From Prevotella sp. (GTDB taxonomy: Bacteria > Bacteroidota > Bacteroidia > Bacteroidales > Bacteroidaceae), in the NCBI GenBank assembly GCA_017645645.1, contig JAGCOB010000028.1, forward strand, positions 62,001-126,000: DNA of 64,000 nucleotides. Direction: 5' to 3'. Shown here in pieces: positions 15,629 through 24,051 of this stretch. How positions within the stretch are numbered: the stretch's first letter is position 1; each line of letters starts with the position of its first letter. The position numbers and the translations under genes were made by a program. The notes beneath the pieces are model-generated. The model worked only from the letters and a program-made list of their open reading frames with translations. It did not search any database and was not told where the DNA came from.

Positions 15629-18592
15629 ATGAAGAGATTATTGTTGATGACAGTGATGATTCCGCTATGTATTGCGGGATTCGCACAGACCATACAGCAA
15701 GCTGACAGTTTGCATCAGCGAGGACGGGAATCGTTGAATGCAGGGAATATCACCGAGGGGCGGGAGTATACCCGTCAGGCAATGGATATCCGGAAGAAAC
15801 TGCTGGGAGAGGTGAGTGAGGACTACATCACGTCACTGAACAACTATGCTTTGACGTTCAGTATGGAGAATAATTACCAGAAAGCGGTGGAACTGCAGGA
15901 ACAGGTGATGCAACTGTGCGGCAAGCTCAGAAAACCACATAAGAACATCGGTATCTATACCACCAATATGGGGCGTTTCTATTTTCTGGCAGGCGATAAA
16001 GAGAAAGCCGCCAAGATGTGGGAACAGGCCCTTCCCCTGGTAGAAAAGCATGGAGAGGTCTATGAGTATTTGTTGAACAGCTTGGGCACCATATATAGTG
16101 ATAGTGGCGACCAGCAGAAATTCAACCGTATCATGGCACTGATTGAGGAACACAACCAACATGAGTTGACAAAACCCTGTGACGAGCCGAAATGTATGCT
16201 GGAAAGAGCGCAATATTACGGAGCGACGGGTAATCAAGGCAAGGCCAAGGAGTGTTTCCTTAAAGCCCTGGACATGCAGATGGATGATGAGATGAAGGTG
16301 AAGGTCAGTGAAGCGTTCGCATCATTTCTCGGAGGTTCGGCAAGGGATTTTGCCTCTGCTGCAGACTACTACCTCTCTGCAGCCAGCATCAGAAAGACTG
16401 TCAGCGGTGAGACAGAAGCGTATGCCAGTCTCATGTACAATGCCGGCATATATTCATTCATCGGTAAGAAATATGAACAGGCAGTGAGTGCCTATCAGGT
16501 AACGCTCGACTTCTATAGAAAATCCGACACGGAGGCAGTACGTAAGAAGATCGCCCAATGCATGAAAGGGATGGGCAATGCGTACAATGGCATGAAAGAC
16601 TATGGCAAGGCCGTGGAGTGCTTCCAGCAATTAGTCGCCTATTATGAACAATATGACCAGGCTGACGAGGAATATCCGAAGGCCATCCTGCGGTTGGCCA
16701 AGGCGGAGAAGTTCAACAACGAATATCCCAAATCCATCGAGCACCACAAGCAGGCAATGGCATTGTTTGAGCAAAGGGGCATGGTCGACGACTATGCGGA
16801 TGCTGCATCGTCGCTCCAGTTATGCTATCGCTATGCCGGGATCAATGAGACGGTGGACGGGAAATACGAAGAGTCGCATGAAGCGAGGTTGGCGAGGATT
16901 GACGGTATTATCAAACAGGAACTGGAAGGACTGGAACTGACGAGGAATTACCTTGGGAAACTGCAATACGCCAGATCCTTGAAGACCCTGGGCGGCTGTT
17001 ATACGATGAAGGAAGACTGGGACAACAGTATCAAGTGTTACCGCCAGTATGTGGATGCCGTTCGTGATGCCATCCGTGATGAGTTCCGCTTACAGAGTGA
17101 ATCAGAGCGTATGTTGATATGGGATGATGAGAAGAACACCATCTCGCAGATGCTCGAGCTGTTGATTGAAATGCCAAAAGACAATATCGATTTGGAGTGG
17201 CAACTGTCTGGAATCGCATATGATGCGGAACTGTTGGCAAAGGGCATCCTGCTCAATTCGTCCATTGAGTTTGAGAAAGTACTTGCTGCCAAAGGGGATG
17301 CCAGACTAAAAAATATTTATGAACAGTCAAGGGCTAACGAGGCGGAAATAGAGCGGTTGCGTAAGAACGCCTCTACGGATGATGACCTTGACAAGATACT
17401 GAAGTTGACACAACAGAATCAGGCACTGCAACTGGAACTCTTCCGAGGTTGTGCTGAATATGCTGACTATACCAACTATATCTCATATGCCTGGAAGGAT
17501 GTGCAGAAGACCCTCCAGTCTTCGGATGTGGCGATAGAGTTTGCAGTGGTGGGCAGTAGTTTCCTGTCAAAAGAGAACCAGCTCATGGCCCTGGTACTTA
17601 CCAAGGACCTCACACAGCCGTTGACGGTCAAGGTGTGTGACCTCTACCGACTGACTCAGATAGAGGAGGATGCAGACCTCTACACAAAAGACGAGATAGG
17701 CATGACCATCTGGGGTGCACTCCAGCAGTATCTGGACGGCAAGCAACGTATTTTCTTCTCTGCTGACGGCGCACTGAACCGTATTGCTGTTGAATACCTG
17801 CAATACATGGGGAAACCGCTGTCCGAGCAGTATGAAGTATATCGCCTGTCATCGACCAAGGAACTGTGTTATAAACGAGAGGAGGTGAGACCGACAAAGG
17901 CAGCCCTCTTCGGGGACATCAACTATAATGACGAGGTCACGAAATCCCAGGCCACACAACGGTCCTTGGCATCGATGCGCGGCTCCGGGGATGCCGGCGG
18001 CTTCGCCGATCTCGGCAACACGCAGCGTGAGGTAGACGGCATCCTGTCTGTCCTGAAAAACAAGGGTGTCAGTGATGCGGCACGGTTCAGTGACACGGAG
18101 GCCAGTAAGTCGGCCTTTATGGACCTGACAGACTCGAATGTGAACCTGCTTCACATCGCCACCCACGGAATGTATAAGAACGAGAAGCAGTCCACTGATG
18201 CGGAGTCCATGAAGAACAGTCTGCTTGCCTTTGCTGGTGCCAACCTCGACGACAATGCCCTCGTCACCGCTGCGGATATTGCCACGATGAACCTGCGCCA
18301 GTGCGACCTTGCCGTACTGTCAGCTTGTGAGACAGGTCTCGGAAAACTGGGGGGTGACGGTGTGTTCGGACTGCAACGTGGTTTCAAGAATGCCGGAGTA
18401 CATACCCTGTTGATGAGTCTGAAGAATGTATATGATGACTCGACGGCCGATCTGATGATTGCTTTCTACAATTACCTGATGAATGGCTCGTCCAAACGGG
18501 AAGCCTTGGTCAAGGCCCAGCAGGACATCCGCAACAAGGGATATGTCGATCCCAAATACTGGGCCTCTTTCATCTTATTGGATGCTTTTTAA
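15629..18592 (+). CDS. Secreted TPR-CHAT caspase-like protease (987 aa)
   Basis: A second CHAT protein with signal peptide MKRLLLMTVMIPLCIAGFAQ. TPR repeats cover roughly residues 20-440 (for example YITSLNNYALTFSMENNYQKAVELQEQ, YNAGIYSFIGKKYEQAVSAY, KGMGNAYNGMKDYGKAVECFQ). The CHAT domain holds His846 in LLHIATHGMYKN and Cys900 in LAVLSACETGLGK, then FGLQRGFKNAGVHTLLMSLKNV. Compared with its neighbour the TPR block is shorter and the repeats are better preserved. It lies in the same transcription unit, so the two may act as a cascade or on different targets. Periplasmic location is predicted from the signal peptide. Confidence 0.9.
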   Translation: MKRLLLMTVMIPLCIAGFAQTIQQADSLHQRGRESLNAGNITEGREYTRQAMDIRKKLLGEVSEDYITSLNNYALTFSMENNYQKAVELQEQVMQLCGKLRKPHKNIGIYTTNMGRFYFLAGDKEKAAKMWEQALPLVEKHGEVYEYLLNSLGTIYSDSGDQQKFNRIMALIEEHNQHELTKPCDEPKCMLERAQYYGATGNQGKAKECFLKALDMQMDDEMKVKVSEAFASFLGGSARDFASAADYYLSAASIRKTVSGETEAYASLMYNAGIYSFIGKKYEQAVSAYQVTLDFYRKSDTEAVRKKIAQCMKGMGNAYNGMKDYGKAVECFQQLVAYYEQYDQADEEYPKAILRLAKAEKFNNEYPKSIEHHKQAMALFEQRGMVDDYADAASSLQLCYRYAGINETVDGKYEESHEARLARIDGIIKQELEGLELTRNYLGKLQYARSLKTLGGCYTMKEDWDNSIKCYRQYVDAVRDAIRDEFRLQSESERMLIWDDEKNTISQMLELLIEMPKDNIDLEWQLSGIAYDAELLAKGILLNSSIEFEKVLAAKGDARLKNIYEQSRANEAEIERLRKNASTDDDLDKILKLTQQNQALQLELFRGCAEYADYTNYISYAWKDVQKTLQSSDVAIEFAVVGSSFLSKENQLMALVLTKDLTQPLTVKVCDLYRLTQIEEDADLYTKDEIGMTIWGALQQYLDGKQRIFFSADGALNRIAVEYLQYMGKPLSEQYEVYRLSSTKELCYKREEVRPTKAALFGDINYNDEVTKSQATQRSLASMRGSGDAGGFADLGNTQREVDGILSVLKNKGVSDAARFSDTEASKSAFMDLTDSNVNLLHIATHGMYKNEKQSTDAESMKNSLLAFAGANLDDNALVTAADIATMNLRQCDLAVLSACETGLGKLGGDGVFGLQRGFKNAGVHTLLMSLKNVYDDSTADLMIAFYNYLMNGSSKREALVKAQQDIRNKGYVDPKYWASFILLDAF

Positions 18593-18622
18593 AGTGATAG
18601 AAGATATTAGAAGAATTGAAAA

Positions 18623-20785
18623 ATGAAAACGAAAAGAAACAGGAGTCTTTGGCTACGTTTTGACAGGTTGCTGTCAAAAAGCCTGATTAGGCAGTTTGCC
18701 ATTCTCGGTGTCGTACTCATCATTGCACTGGGTCTTTCCTATCTGATGCTGTCATGGTCGGGTGCAGAATGGGAAAGGTTTTGTAATGCAGAACATCTCA
18801 ACAAGTATCTGCTGCCCCTGTATCTGCTAACAGATTCCAATGCGTTGAACAACCTCTATATGGGTAGTGACAACACCCATGTCCATGGCTGGATGCTGAT
18901 AGCCAGCAGCCTCATTTTCCTGTTTGGTGCTTTTGTGTTTAACGGCATCATTATCGGCATCATTACCAACTCCATCGAACGAAGGGTGAGTGACTACAAA
19001 GAGGGACATATCCACTACCTGAAGTCAGGCCACTATATCATTATGGGCTATGACGAGAGGGTCCCGTCATTCATTACGCATATCTTTGACAAGGACAAGG
19101 AGGCTTATGTACTGATTCTTACCGCTAAAGAGACGGTCAGCGTCAAGGAACTGCTCTTGAAGTCGTTCACTGAGAAGCAGATGGAACGCATCATCATCAA
19201 CTATGGGCATCGGATTTCAACGGAGGCCTTTAAAGATATCCATTTGGAGGCAGCAGAGGAAGTGTTTGTCGTGGGAAATCACCAGCATTCGACTCACGAT
19301 GCCCTCAATGTGGAGTGCGTGGACAGTATCTGCCGCTACCTGAAGGGACAAGAGCAGAGACCTGCCCGCATTACTTGTGTGTTCAAGGACTTAGATACAT
19401 ACGCAGCATTCAAGACCTCAGAAATATTTAGCGAAGTTAAGGACTTGGGCGTGGAGTTCGTTCCCTACAATTTCTATTCAGGATGGGCTAAGCAGGTATT
19501 TGTCAAGCGACAATATCGGGATTTTGACAATCCTGGCACAGTGTACAAGTATCCCCTTGTCTATGGAAAAGGCATTAAGCCCGACGATGAGAAATATGTC
19601 CACCTGGTGTTTGTCGGCACGACCAACTTCGCCGTTGCCTTTGCCATGGAGGCCGCCAATGTGTTACACTTCCCCAATGCCGACAAAGCGAAGACGCGCA
19701 TCACTTTTATTGACGTGAATGCCGACAAGGAGAAAGACGAGTTCATCACCCGTAACCGCCATTTCTTTGAGGTACAGGCATACCGCTACATAGACCTCTC
19801 ATCGGAGCCCAAAGAGGTACCGGGATATATCGGGAGTGAGTACCTGAAGTTCACAGGTGATGATGCCAACTTCCTCGACGTGGAGTTTGAATTCATCAAA
19901 GGCGATGTATTCTCCCAGCGTGTCCAGGATATGATAGGCAGTTGGGCAGAGGAACATAAGGAGGACAAACAATGCCTCTCCATCTTCCTCGCTCTGGCCG
20001 ACCAGCGCCAGAACTTTGTCTTGGGTATGAACATGCCTGATGAGGTTTATTCTTTTGAGGTGCCAGTGTTTATCCACCAAAATCGTTCCGACAACTTTGT
20101 GACGAATCTCCGTAATGCCGACACAAAGAAGAAAGACAAGAAACTAACATATTCGGTTGTGAATGAGAAAGGAGGAGTTGAATCTAAAGATTGTGATGCC
20201 CGCTATGCACACATCTATCCATTTGGTATGAACGAGACAGCCTTTAGTGCCGATAACTATTCTTTGAAACGTGCTAAACTCATCAACTATCTGTATGAGA
20301 CCGCCAACTATGAAACGTATAAGTTTCAGGGTATTCTTGTCCTTGATGCTATTCCTGAGGATCAGATATGGGAAGAGGCTAATACTTATTGGCAGAAGCT
20401 GTCGGTAGCTCTTAAGTGGTCGAACCTCTACAATTCTTATACTATGCGTACAAAGCAGAGAACACTTCGAGCTATGCGTGGGCTGGACATTGATGATGAG
20501 AGCCACGATTATGACACTCTGTCTGATTATGAGGCGGAGCAGTTGGCTATAGTGGAGCATAACCGTTGGAATGTGGAAAAACTGCTGATGGGCTATAGGA
20601 AGCCAAAGAAGGCGGAGGATAAATATGAGTATCCAGAATTTGTTAGTAAACTGAAAGAGAACAAGGATCTCTTTATTCACCATGATATTAGACCATTTGG
20701 ACAGTTGAAGACTATCATGAAACTGGACTACGAGTTCTCCCGCTATATTCCATGGATTATGAAAATGACAGGCGCACCTGTTTGA
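18623..20785 (+). CDS. Two-TM channel-like protein with RCK-type and RyR domains
   Basis: 720 residues. Transmembrane helices at about 24-46 and 90-113 are separated by an extracytoplasmic loop, then comes a long cytosolic part with Rossmann/RCK-like segments (KSGHYIIMGYDERVPSFI, YVHLVFVGTTNFAVAFAMEAANVL, ITFIDVNADKEKDEF), a layout similar to CASTOR/POLLUX-type channels. The C-terminus is a RyR domain (QLAIVEHNRWNVEKLLMGYR, then HHDIRPFGQLK), a small ligand-binding module first seen in ryanodine receptors. No selectivity-filter motif is obvious, so ion conduction is uncertain. It ends the first unit of the island, 30 bp after a CHAT gene. A shorter, membrane-less paralogue is encoded at 22606-24051. 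Confidence 0.85.
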   Translation: MKTKRNRSLWLRFDRLLSKSLIRQFAILGVVLIIALGLSYLMLSWSGAEWERFCNAEHLNKYLLPLYLLTDSNALNNLYMGSDNTHVHGWMLIASSLIFLFGAFVFNGIIIGIITNSIERRVSDYKEGHIHYLKSGHYIIMGYDERVPSFITHIFDKDKEAYVLILTAKETVSVKELLLKSFTEKQMERIIINYGHRISTEAFKDIHLEAAEEVFVVGNHQHSTHDALNVECVDSICRYLKGQEQRPARITCVFKDLDTYAAFKTSEIFSEVKDLGVEFVPYNFYSGWAKQVFVKRQYRDFDNPGTVYKYPLVYGKGIKPDDEKYVHLVFVGTTNFAVAFAMEAANVLHFPNADKAKTRITFIDVNADKEKDEFITRNRHFFEVQAYRYIDLSSEPKEVPGYIGSEYLKFTGDDANFLDVEFEFIKGDVFSQRVQDMIGSWAEEHKEDKQCLSIFLALADQRQNFVLGMNMPDEVYSFEVPVFIHQNRSDNFVTNLRNADTKKKDKKLTYSVVNEKGGVESKDCDARYAHIYPFGMNETAFSADNYSLKRAKLINYLYETANYETYKFQGILVLDAIPEDQIWEEANTYWQKLSVALKWSNLYNSYTMRTKQRTLRAMRGLDIDDESHDYDTLSDYEAEQLAIVEHNRWNVEKLLMGYRKPKKAEDKYEYPEFVSKLKENKDLFIHHDIRPFGQLKTIMKLDYEFSRYIPWIMKMTGAPV

Positions 20786-20867
20786 TAAATGACGAATAGG
20801 TGTTGATGGGATTGGTAATAAAAAACGACAAATTTTGGCTTAATGTGTCACTTTTTAAGAAAAAAGT

Positions 20868-20897
20868 TTTCCATATTAAAGAAAATATGTATCTTTG
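20868..20897 (+). promoter_or_regulatory. Promoter of the second island unit
   Basis: TATCTTTG at 20890-20897 is a perfect -7 element; the -33 position reads TTTTCC rather than TTG. The leader carries GCTAACCTAAAG near 20956, resembling the TIR-gene leader. The 408 bp between 20786 and 21193 hold this promoter, the leader and a doubtful small ORF; no terminator hairpin was found after the channel gene. Confidence 0.65.
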
Positions 20898-20978
20898 CAT
20901 CGTATAGTTAACAAAAATGTACATACATATATAGTAGTCTAAAGGAACGAGATCGCTAACCTAAAGCAAAGAGCAAAT

Positions 20979-21182
20979 ATGGATGTTCCGCTTGCGCTTA
21001 ATGACATAGGAATCCAAAAAGGATTAAAGAGATATAAAAGAAAGTCTTCAACGTTTAGTTCAAAAACTGACGTTGTAGGACTTTCTGCGTTATATATGTC
21101 AAGAATTTGTTTTTTTTCTGATAGAATTATCTTCGGGGAAATAATAGAAATGATAGATTTTGGTAATTTTTTAACTCATTAA
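20979..21182 (+). CDS. Possible small protein (67 aa), unrecognised
   Basis: An open frame MDVPLALNDIGIQKGLKRYK... that starts 15 bp after the CTAACCTAAAG leader word and stops 11 bp before the next gene. The placement relative to that word resembles the TIR gene, whose start is 10 bp after its copy, which argues for translation. It has no recognisable domain and an odd composition (phase-random look, many Ile, Phe and Ser), which argues against it. It could also be a leader peptide or non-coding 5' UTR. Confidence 0.3.
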   Translation: MDVPLALNDIGIQKGLKRYKRKSSTFSSKTDVVGLSALYMSRICFFSDRIIFGEIIEMIDFGNFLTH

Positions 21183-21193
21183 TAAAAACGACA

Positions 21194-21886
21194 ATGAAAA
21201 AGGTGATAGTAAAAAGTATGTTGCTAGTATTGGCCATGAGCTTGACAGCAACGAGCGTAAGCGCACAGCGCGACCGCAATTATGTGAAGAATCAAATTAA
21301 GAAGTGGGGTACGTGTAAGAACGTAGCCATCACTAAAACCAACGGTGATGTGGCTCTGTATGGCAAGTGTGGGTATGCGGCAAGCAATATTCCCACAGGT
21401 CTCTCGAACAAGCTCAAGGAGTTGAATAAGTCGAATACGCTTATTGATGATATTCAGTTGACAGAAAGTGGACGATGGTGTGTCCTTTATGGAAAGAACG
21501 ACGCAGCCTGGATAAACACAGCTCCCTCTGGCTTGGTTAGCAAGATTAACGACTTTCACAAAAACAACTATGTGGTACGTTCAATTTCATTTAACGACTA
21601 TAATCAGTGGGTGATTGTTTCTGATGAATATTATGCCACATCATCTGCAGACCTTACAAACTGGCTTAAGAATGGAAGTAACAAGTTTGGTAGATTGTGG
21701 GCTGTTTGTATTACAGATGATGCTGCAATTGCAGTGTATGCTAATGGATTCTGCGTTAAGGGTGATGTTCCAGAGGAACTGCTTTCGGCCTTACGTAGCA
21801 CGTCATTCAACGTGTATCGCCTGAAGGTGTCTGGCACATCATGGTTCTTTGCAGACGAGGATGGCAACTATCGTTATTACATGTAA
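21194..21886 (+). CDS. Secreted protein of four degenerate beta-type repeats
   Basis: 230 residues with a signal peptide (SMLLVLAMSLTATSVSA, cleaved before QRDR). The mature part contains about four repeats of 45-50 residues. Each has a strand ending in an aromatic residue (GDVALYGKCG, GRWCVLYGKND, NQWVIVSDEYY, DAAIAVYANGF) followed by a helix such as PTGLSNKLKELNK, PSGLVSKINDFHK, LTNWLKNG or PEELLSALRS. This resembles a repeat-propeller or sensor-like periplasmic domain, but no family was recognised. It is the first clear gene of the second island unit, 41 bp before the next, and its DNA is more A/T-rich than that of housekeeping genes nearby. Confidence 0.75.
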   Translation: MKKVIVKSMLLVLAMSLTATSVSAQRDRNYVKNQIKKWGTCKNVAITKTNGDVALYGKCGYAASNIPTGLSNKLKELNKSNTLIDDIQLTESGRWCVLYGKNDAAWINTAPSGLVSKINDFHKNNYVVRSISFNDYNQWVIVSDEYYATSSADLTNWLKNGSNKFGRLWAVCITDDAAIAVYANGFCVKGDVPEELLSALRSTSFNVYRLKVSGTSWFFADEDGNYRYYM

Positions 21887-21927
21887 TTAGATAAATTAGG
21901 TTATTAACAATTTAATCATTTTAAGCA

Positions 21928-22593
21928 ATGAAAAAAATTATCGCAATGATTGCCTTGATGCTGCCGATGGCAGTGATGGCACAGGAAGAGAAAGACACTA
22001 CAGTTGTTATTCCTCAGGCTGAGAACACCCTGCGCGTAGCAGCAGAACTCTCGAAGTATGGTTATGCAAAAAAGGATGCTTTGTCCCTGATTCAGGCAGC
22101 ACGTCTTTCGAAGCAGGCTGGATTTACTCTTGAACAAAAGAAGAAAGCTGAAATCGAAGAAATGCGCCCCGCACCAGAAGGTGGTAAGAAAGGTGGTCAG
22201 GTTTCACTTGATCCTGCAAAGCTTCTTGCAGATGCGAAGAGCATGGCTGGTGATGACGGCATATTACTTGCACTTATCGATGATGTGAATAGTAATGTCC
22301 GTGGCGCTGTTGGTGGTCCTAAATATGCATCCAGCAGTGTTAATGCAGGAGGTAGTGACGTGTACAACGCCAATTTCCGTGCAGGTGAACTTGCTATGGT
22401 GATTGTAGTTGGTGATGGCGACACAGATCTCGACCTTTATGTATACGATAACAATGGAAATTTGATAGCAAGTGACACAGACTATTCGGATGATTGTGTT
22501 TGTTGTTGGACTCCTCGATGGACAGGTAACTTCCGCATCAAAATTGTGAACCGTGGTCGTGTATATAATAACTATATACTGCGTACTAACTAA
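21928..22593 (+). CDS. Secreted protein with PPC-like C-terminal domain
   Basis: 221 residues; signal peptide MKKIIAMIALMLPMAVMA. A helical segment (LRVAAELSKYGYAKKDALSLIQAARLSKQAGF) and a Gly/Lys-rich linker lead to a C-terminal beta domain (ELAMVIVVGDGDTDLDLYVYDNNGNLIASD, then CVCCWTPRWTGNFRIKIVNRG) of the pre-peptidase C-terminal type, a domain usually attached to secreted proteases. The DTDLDLYVYD segment is the characteristic PPC core with acidic residues. It sits 12 bp before the soluble RyR protein. It may be a periplasmic ligand or protease partner; function unknown. Confidence 0.78.
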   Translation: MKKIIAMIALMLPMAVMAQEEKDTTVVIPQAENTLRVAAELSKYGYAKKDALSLIQAARLSKQAGFTLEQKKKAEIEEMRPAPEGGKKGGQVSLDPAKLLADAKSMAGDDGILLALIDDVNSNVRGAVGGPKYASSSVNAGGSDVYNANFRAGELAMVIVVGDGDTDLDLYVYDNNGNLIASDTDYSDDCVCCWTPRWTGNFRIKIVNRGRVYNNYILRTN

Positions 22594-22605
22594 AATTGAA
22601 TTTGC

Positions 22606-24051
22606 ATGCTTATCATAAGCACAAATAATGAGAACAATTCACTAGTAGCCCGTGAAAAGGCTGCTGGTGAATTGGTTTTTGTCGAAAATGATGACAATGC
22701 TGCTATCAGACGGCTAGAAAATGAAGCGAAAAAATATGATGATAGCAGTGGTGGACGTTTAGAATGCTATCTTGTTCTAAACGACCTTACTTCACTGTGG
22801 CTGCTCCAAACAGTTGGACTGCCAAAAGAGATAGAAGAAAAGGTGGATGTCTTTGCTACTACAATGGAAGATTTGTTGGCAAAGACCATCTTCGTAAAAT
22901 TACCAAACCTTAAATCTGCGTTTCCGTCGTTAGACAGAATGTCAATTTCGAGAGACAGTGAGACAACGGTTCATCTCGTTATAGTTGGCTTCTCTGCACA
23001 AGCCGAGGCTCTCGCCATCAACGCAGCATTGGTGGCCCACTACCCCAATTATTGCAGGGATACGCGACTGAGGACACGCATTACCATCATAGACGAACAT
23101 GTTTATGACGGGAAGGACAGATTGACGCAACGGTACGTACATCTGTTTGATAATTCTTATTATCGTACCATTGATTTGTATGATGCCAATCCTGAGTGCA
23201 AACTGCAGCACCCCATGTACGAAAAGAGTCGAAAAGACTTTGTAGATGTGGAATGGGAATTCGTCAATGGAAATATCAGAAATGCTGCTGTAAGGCAGAA
23301 ACTGACAGAATGGAGCAGTGACAGTCGGCAACAGTTGACCATCGCCATTTGTCATGCAGAACAGAACAAGAATTTTAGTGAGGCATTTGGTCTACCGGAA
23401 AAAATATATAAGAACGAAATATCCATCCTTTGCTATGCAGAAGATGACGACATGCTTCGTATCGCCATAAAAGAAGGAGCATACACTTCCATCTATCCTT
23501 TTGGCAAAGGATGTTGCGATATAAACACGCTTCGCGTACTGAAGAGTCTCGCACAGCGAGTGAATTATGTGTACAACCACTGTTTTTCATTAGCAAATGG
23601 CGACCCGATAACGGCTCCGTCTGCCATTAATGAGAAAGTGTTGGGTTCACAATGGAAAGATGTCGGTTCGTTGCCCAAGCAGTACTCAAACATCTTCAAT
23701 GCTATGACATTAGGGACGAAGATGCATTCCCTTGGTCATACCTCTGATGACTGGAAAGAGTATTATGCACTGACATTGGATGAGATTAATACGTTGACAG
23801 AGGTAGAGCATAACCGATGGAGCGTAGAGGAGCTGATATTGGGCTATAGGCCCGTCACTGACGAAGAGCAGAAACTGGTCGAGAAAGACATTTCTCAGAA
23901 AAAGATACTCCGCAACACCAAGAAGGTGCATTACGACCTTAGGGCATTTGACGATCTGCGTGCCGACAGCACGGGTAAGAACGTCAACGTATATGATATG
24001 GCATTGATTCAAGGAATACCTCTAATCATCAAGACATGTATTACAGACTAA
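22606..24051 (+). CDS. Soluble RCK/RyR-domain protein
   Basis: 481 residues without signal peptide or membrane helices. Segments match the cytosolic part of the channel-like protein at 18623-20785: LVIVGFSAQAEALAINAALVAHYPN against LVFVGTTNFAVAFAMEAANVLHFPN, FVDVEWEFVNGNI against FLDVEFEFIKGDV, and AYTSIYPFGKG against YAHIYPFGMN. The C-terminal RyR domain reads LTEVEHNRWSVEELILGYRP and later VHYDLRAFDDLR. It therefore looks like the sensor half of a channel, freed from the membrane. The end overlaps the FHA-protease gene by 16 bp, so co-translation is likely. The ligand bound by the RyR domain is unknown. Confidence 0.82.
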   Translation: MLIISTNNENNSLVAREKAAGELVFVENDDNAAIRRLENEAKKYDDSSGGRLECYLVLNDLTSLWLLQTVGLPKEIEEKVDVFATTMEDLLAKTIFVKLPNLKSAFPSLDRMSISRDSETTVHLVIVGFSAQAEALAINAALVAHYPNYCRDTRLRTRITIIDEHVYDGKDRLTQRYVHLFDNSYYRTIDLYDANPECKLQHPMYEKSRKDFVDVEWEFVNGNIRNAAVRQKLTEWSSDSRQQLTIAICHAEQNKNFSEAFGLPEKIYKNEISILCYAEDDDMLRIAIKEGAYTSIYPFGKGCCDINTLRVLKSLAQRVNYVYNHCFSLANGDPITAPSAINEKVLGSQWKDVGSLPKQYSNIFNAMTLGTKMHSLGHTSDDWKEYYALTLDEINTLTEVEHNRWSVEELILGYRPVTDEEQKLVEKDISQKKILRNTKKVHYDLRAFDDLRADSTGKNVNVYDMALIQGIPLIIKTCITD

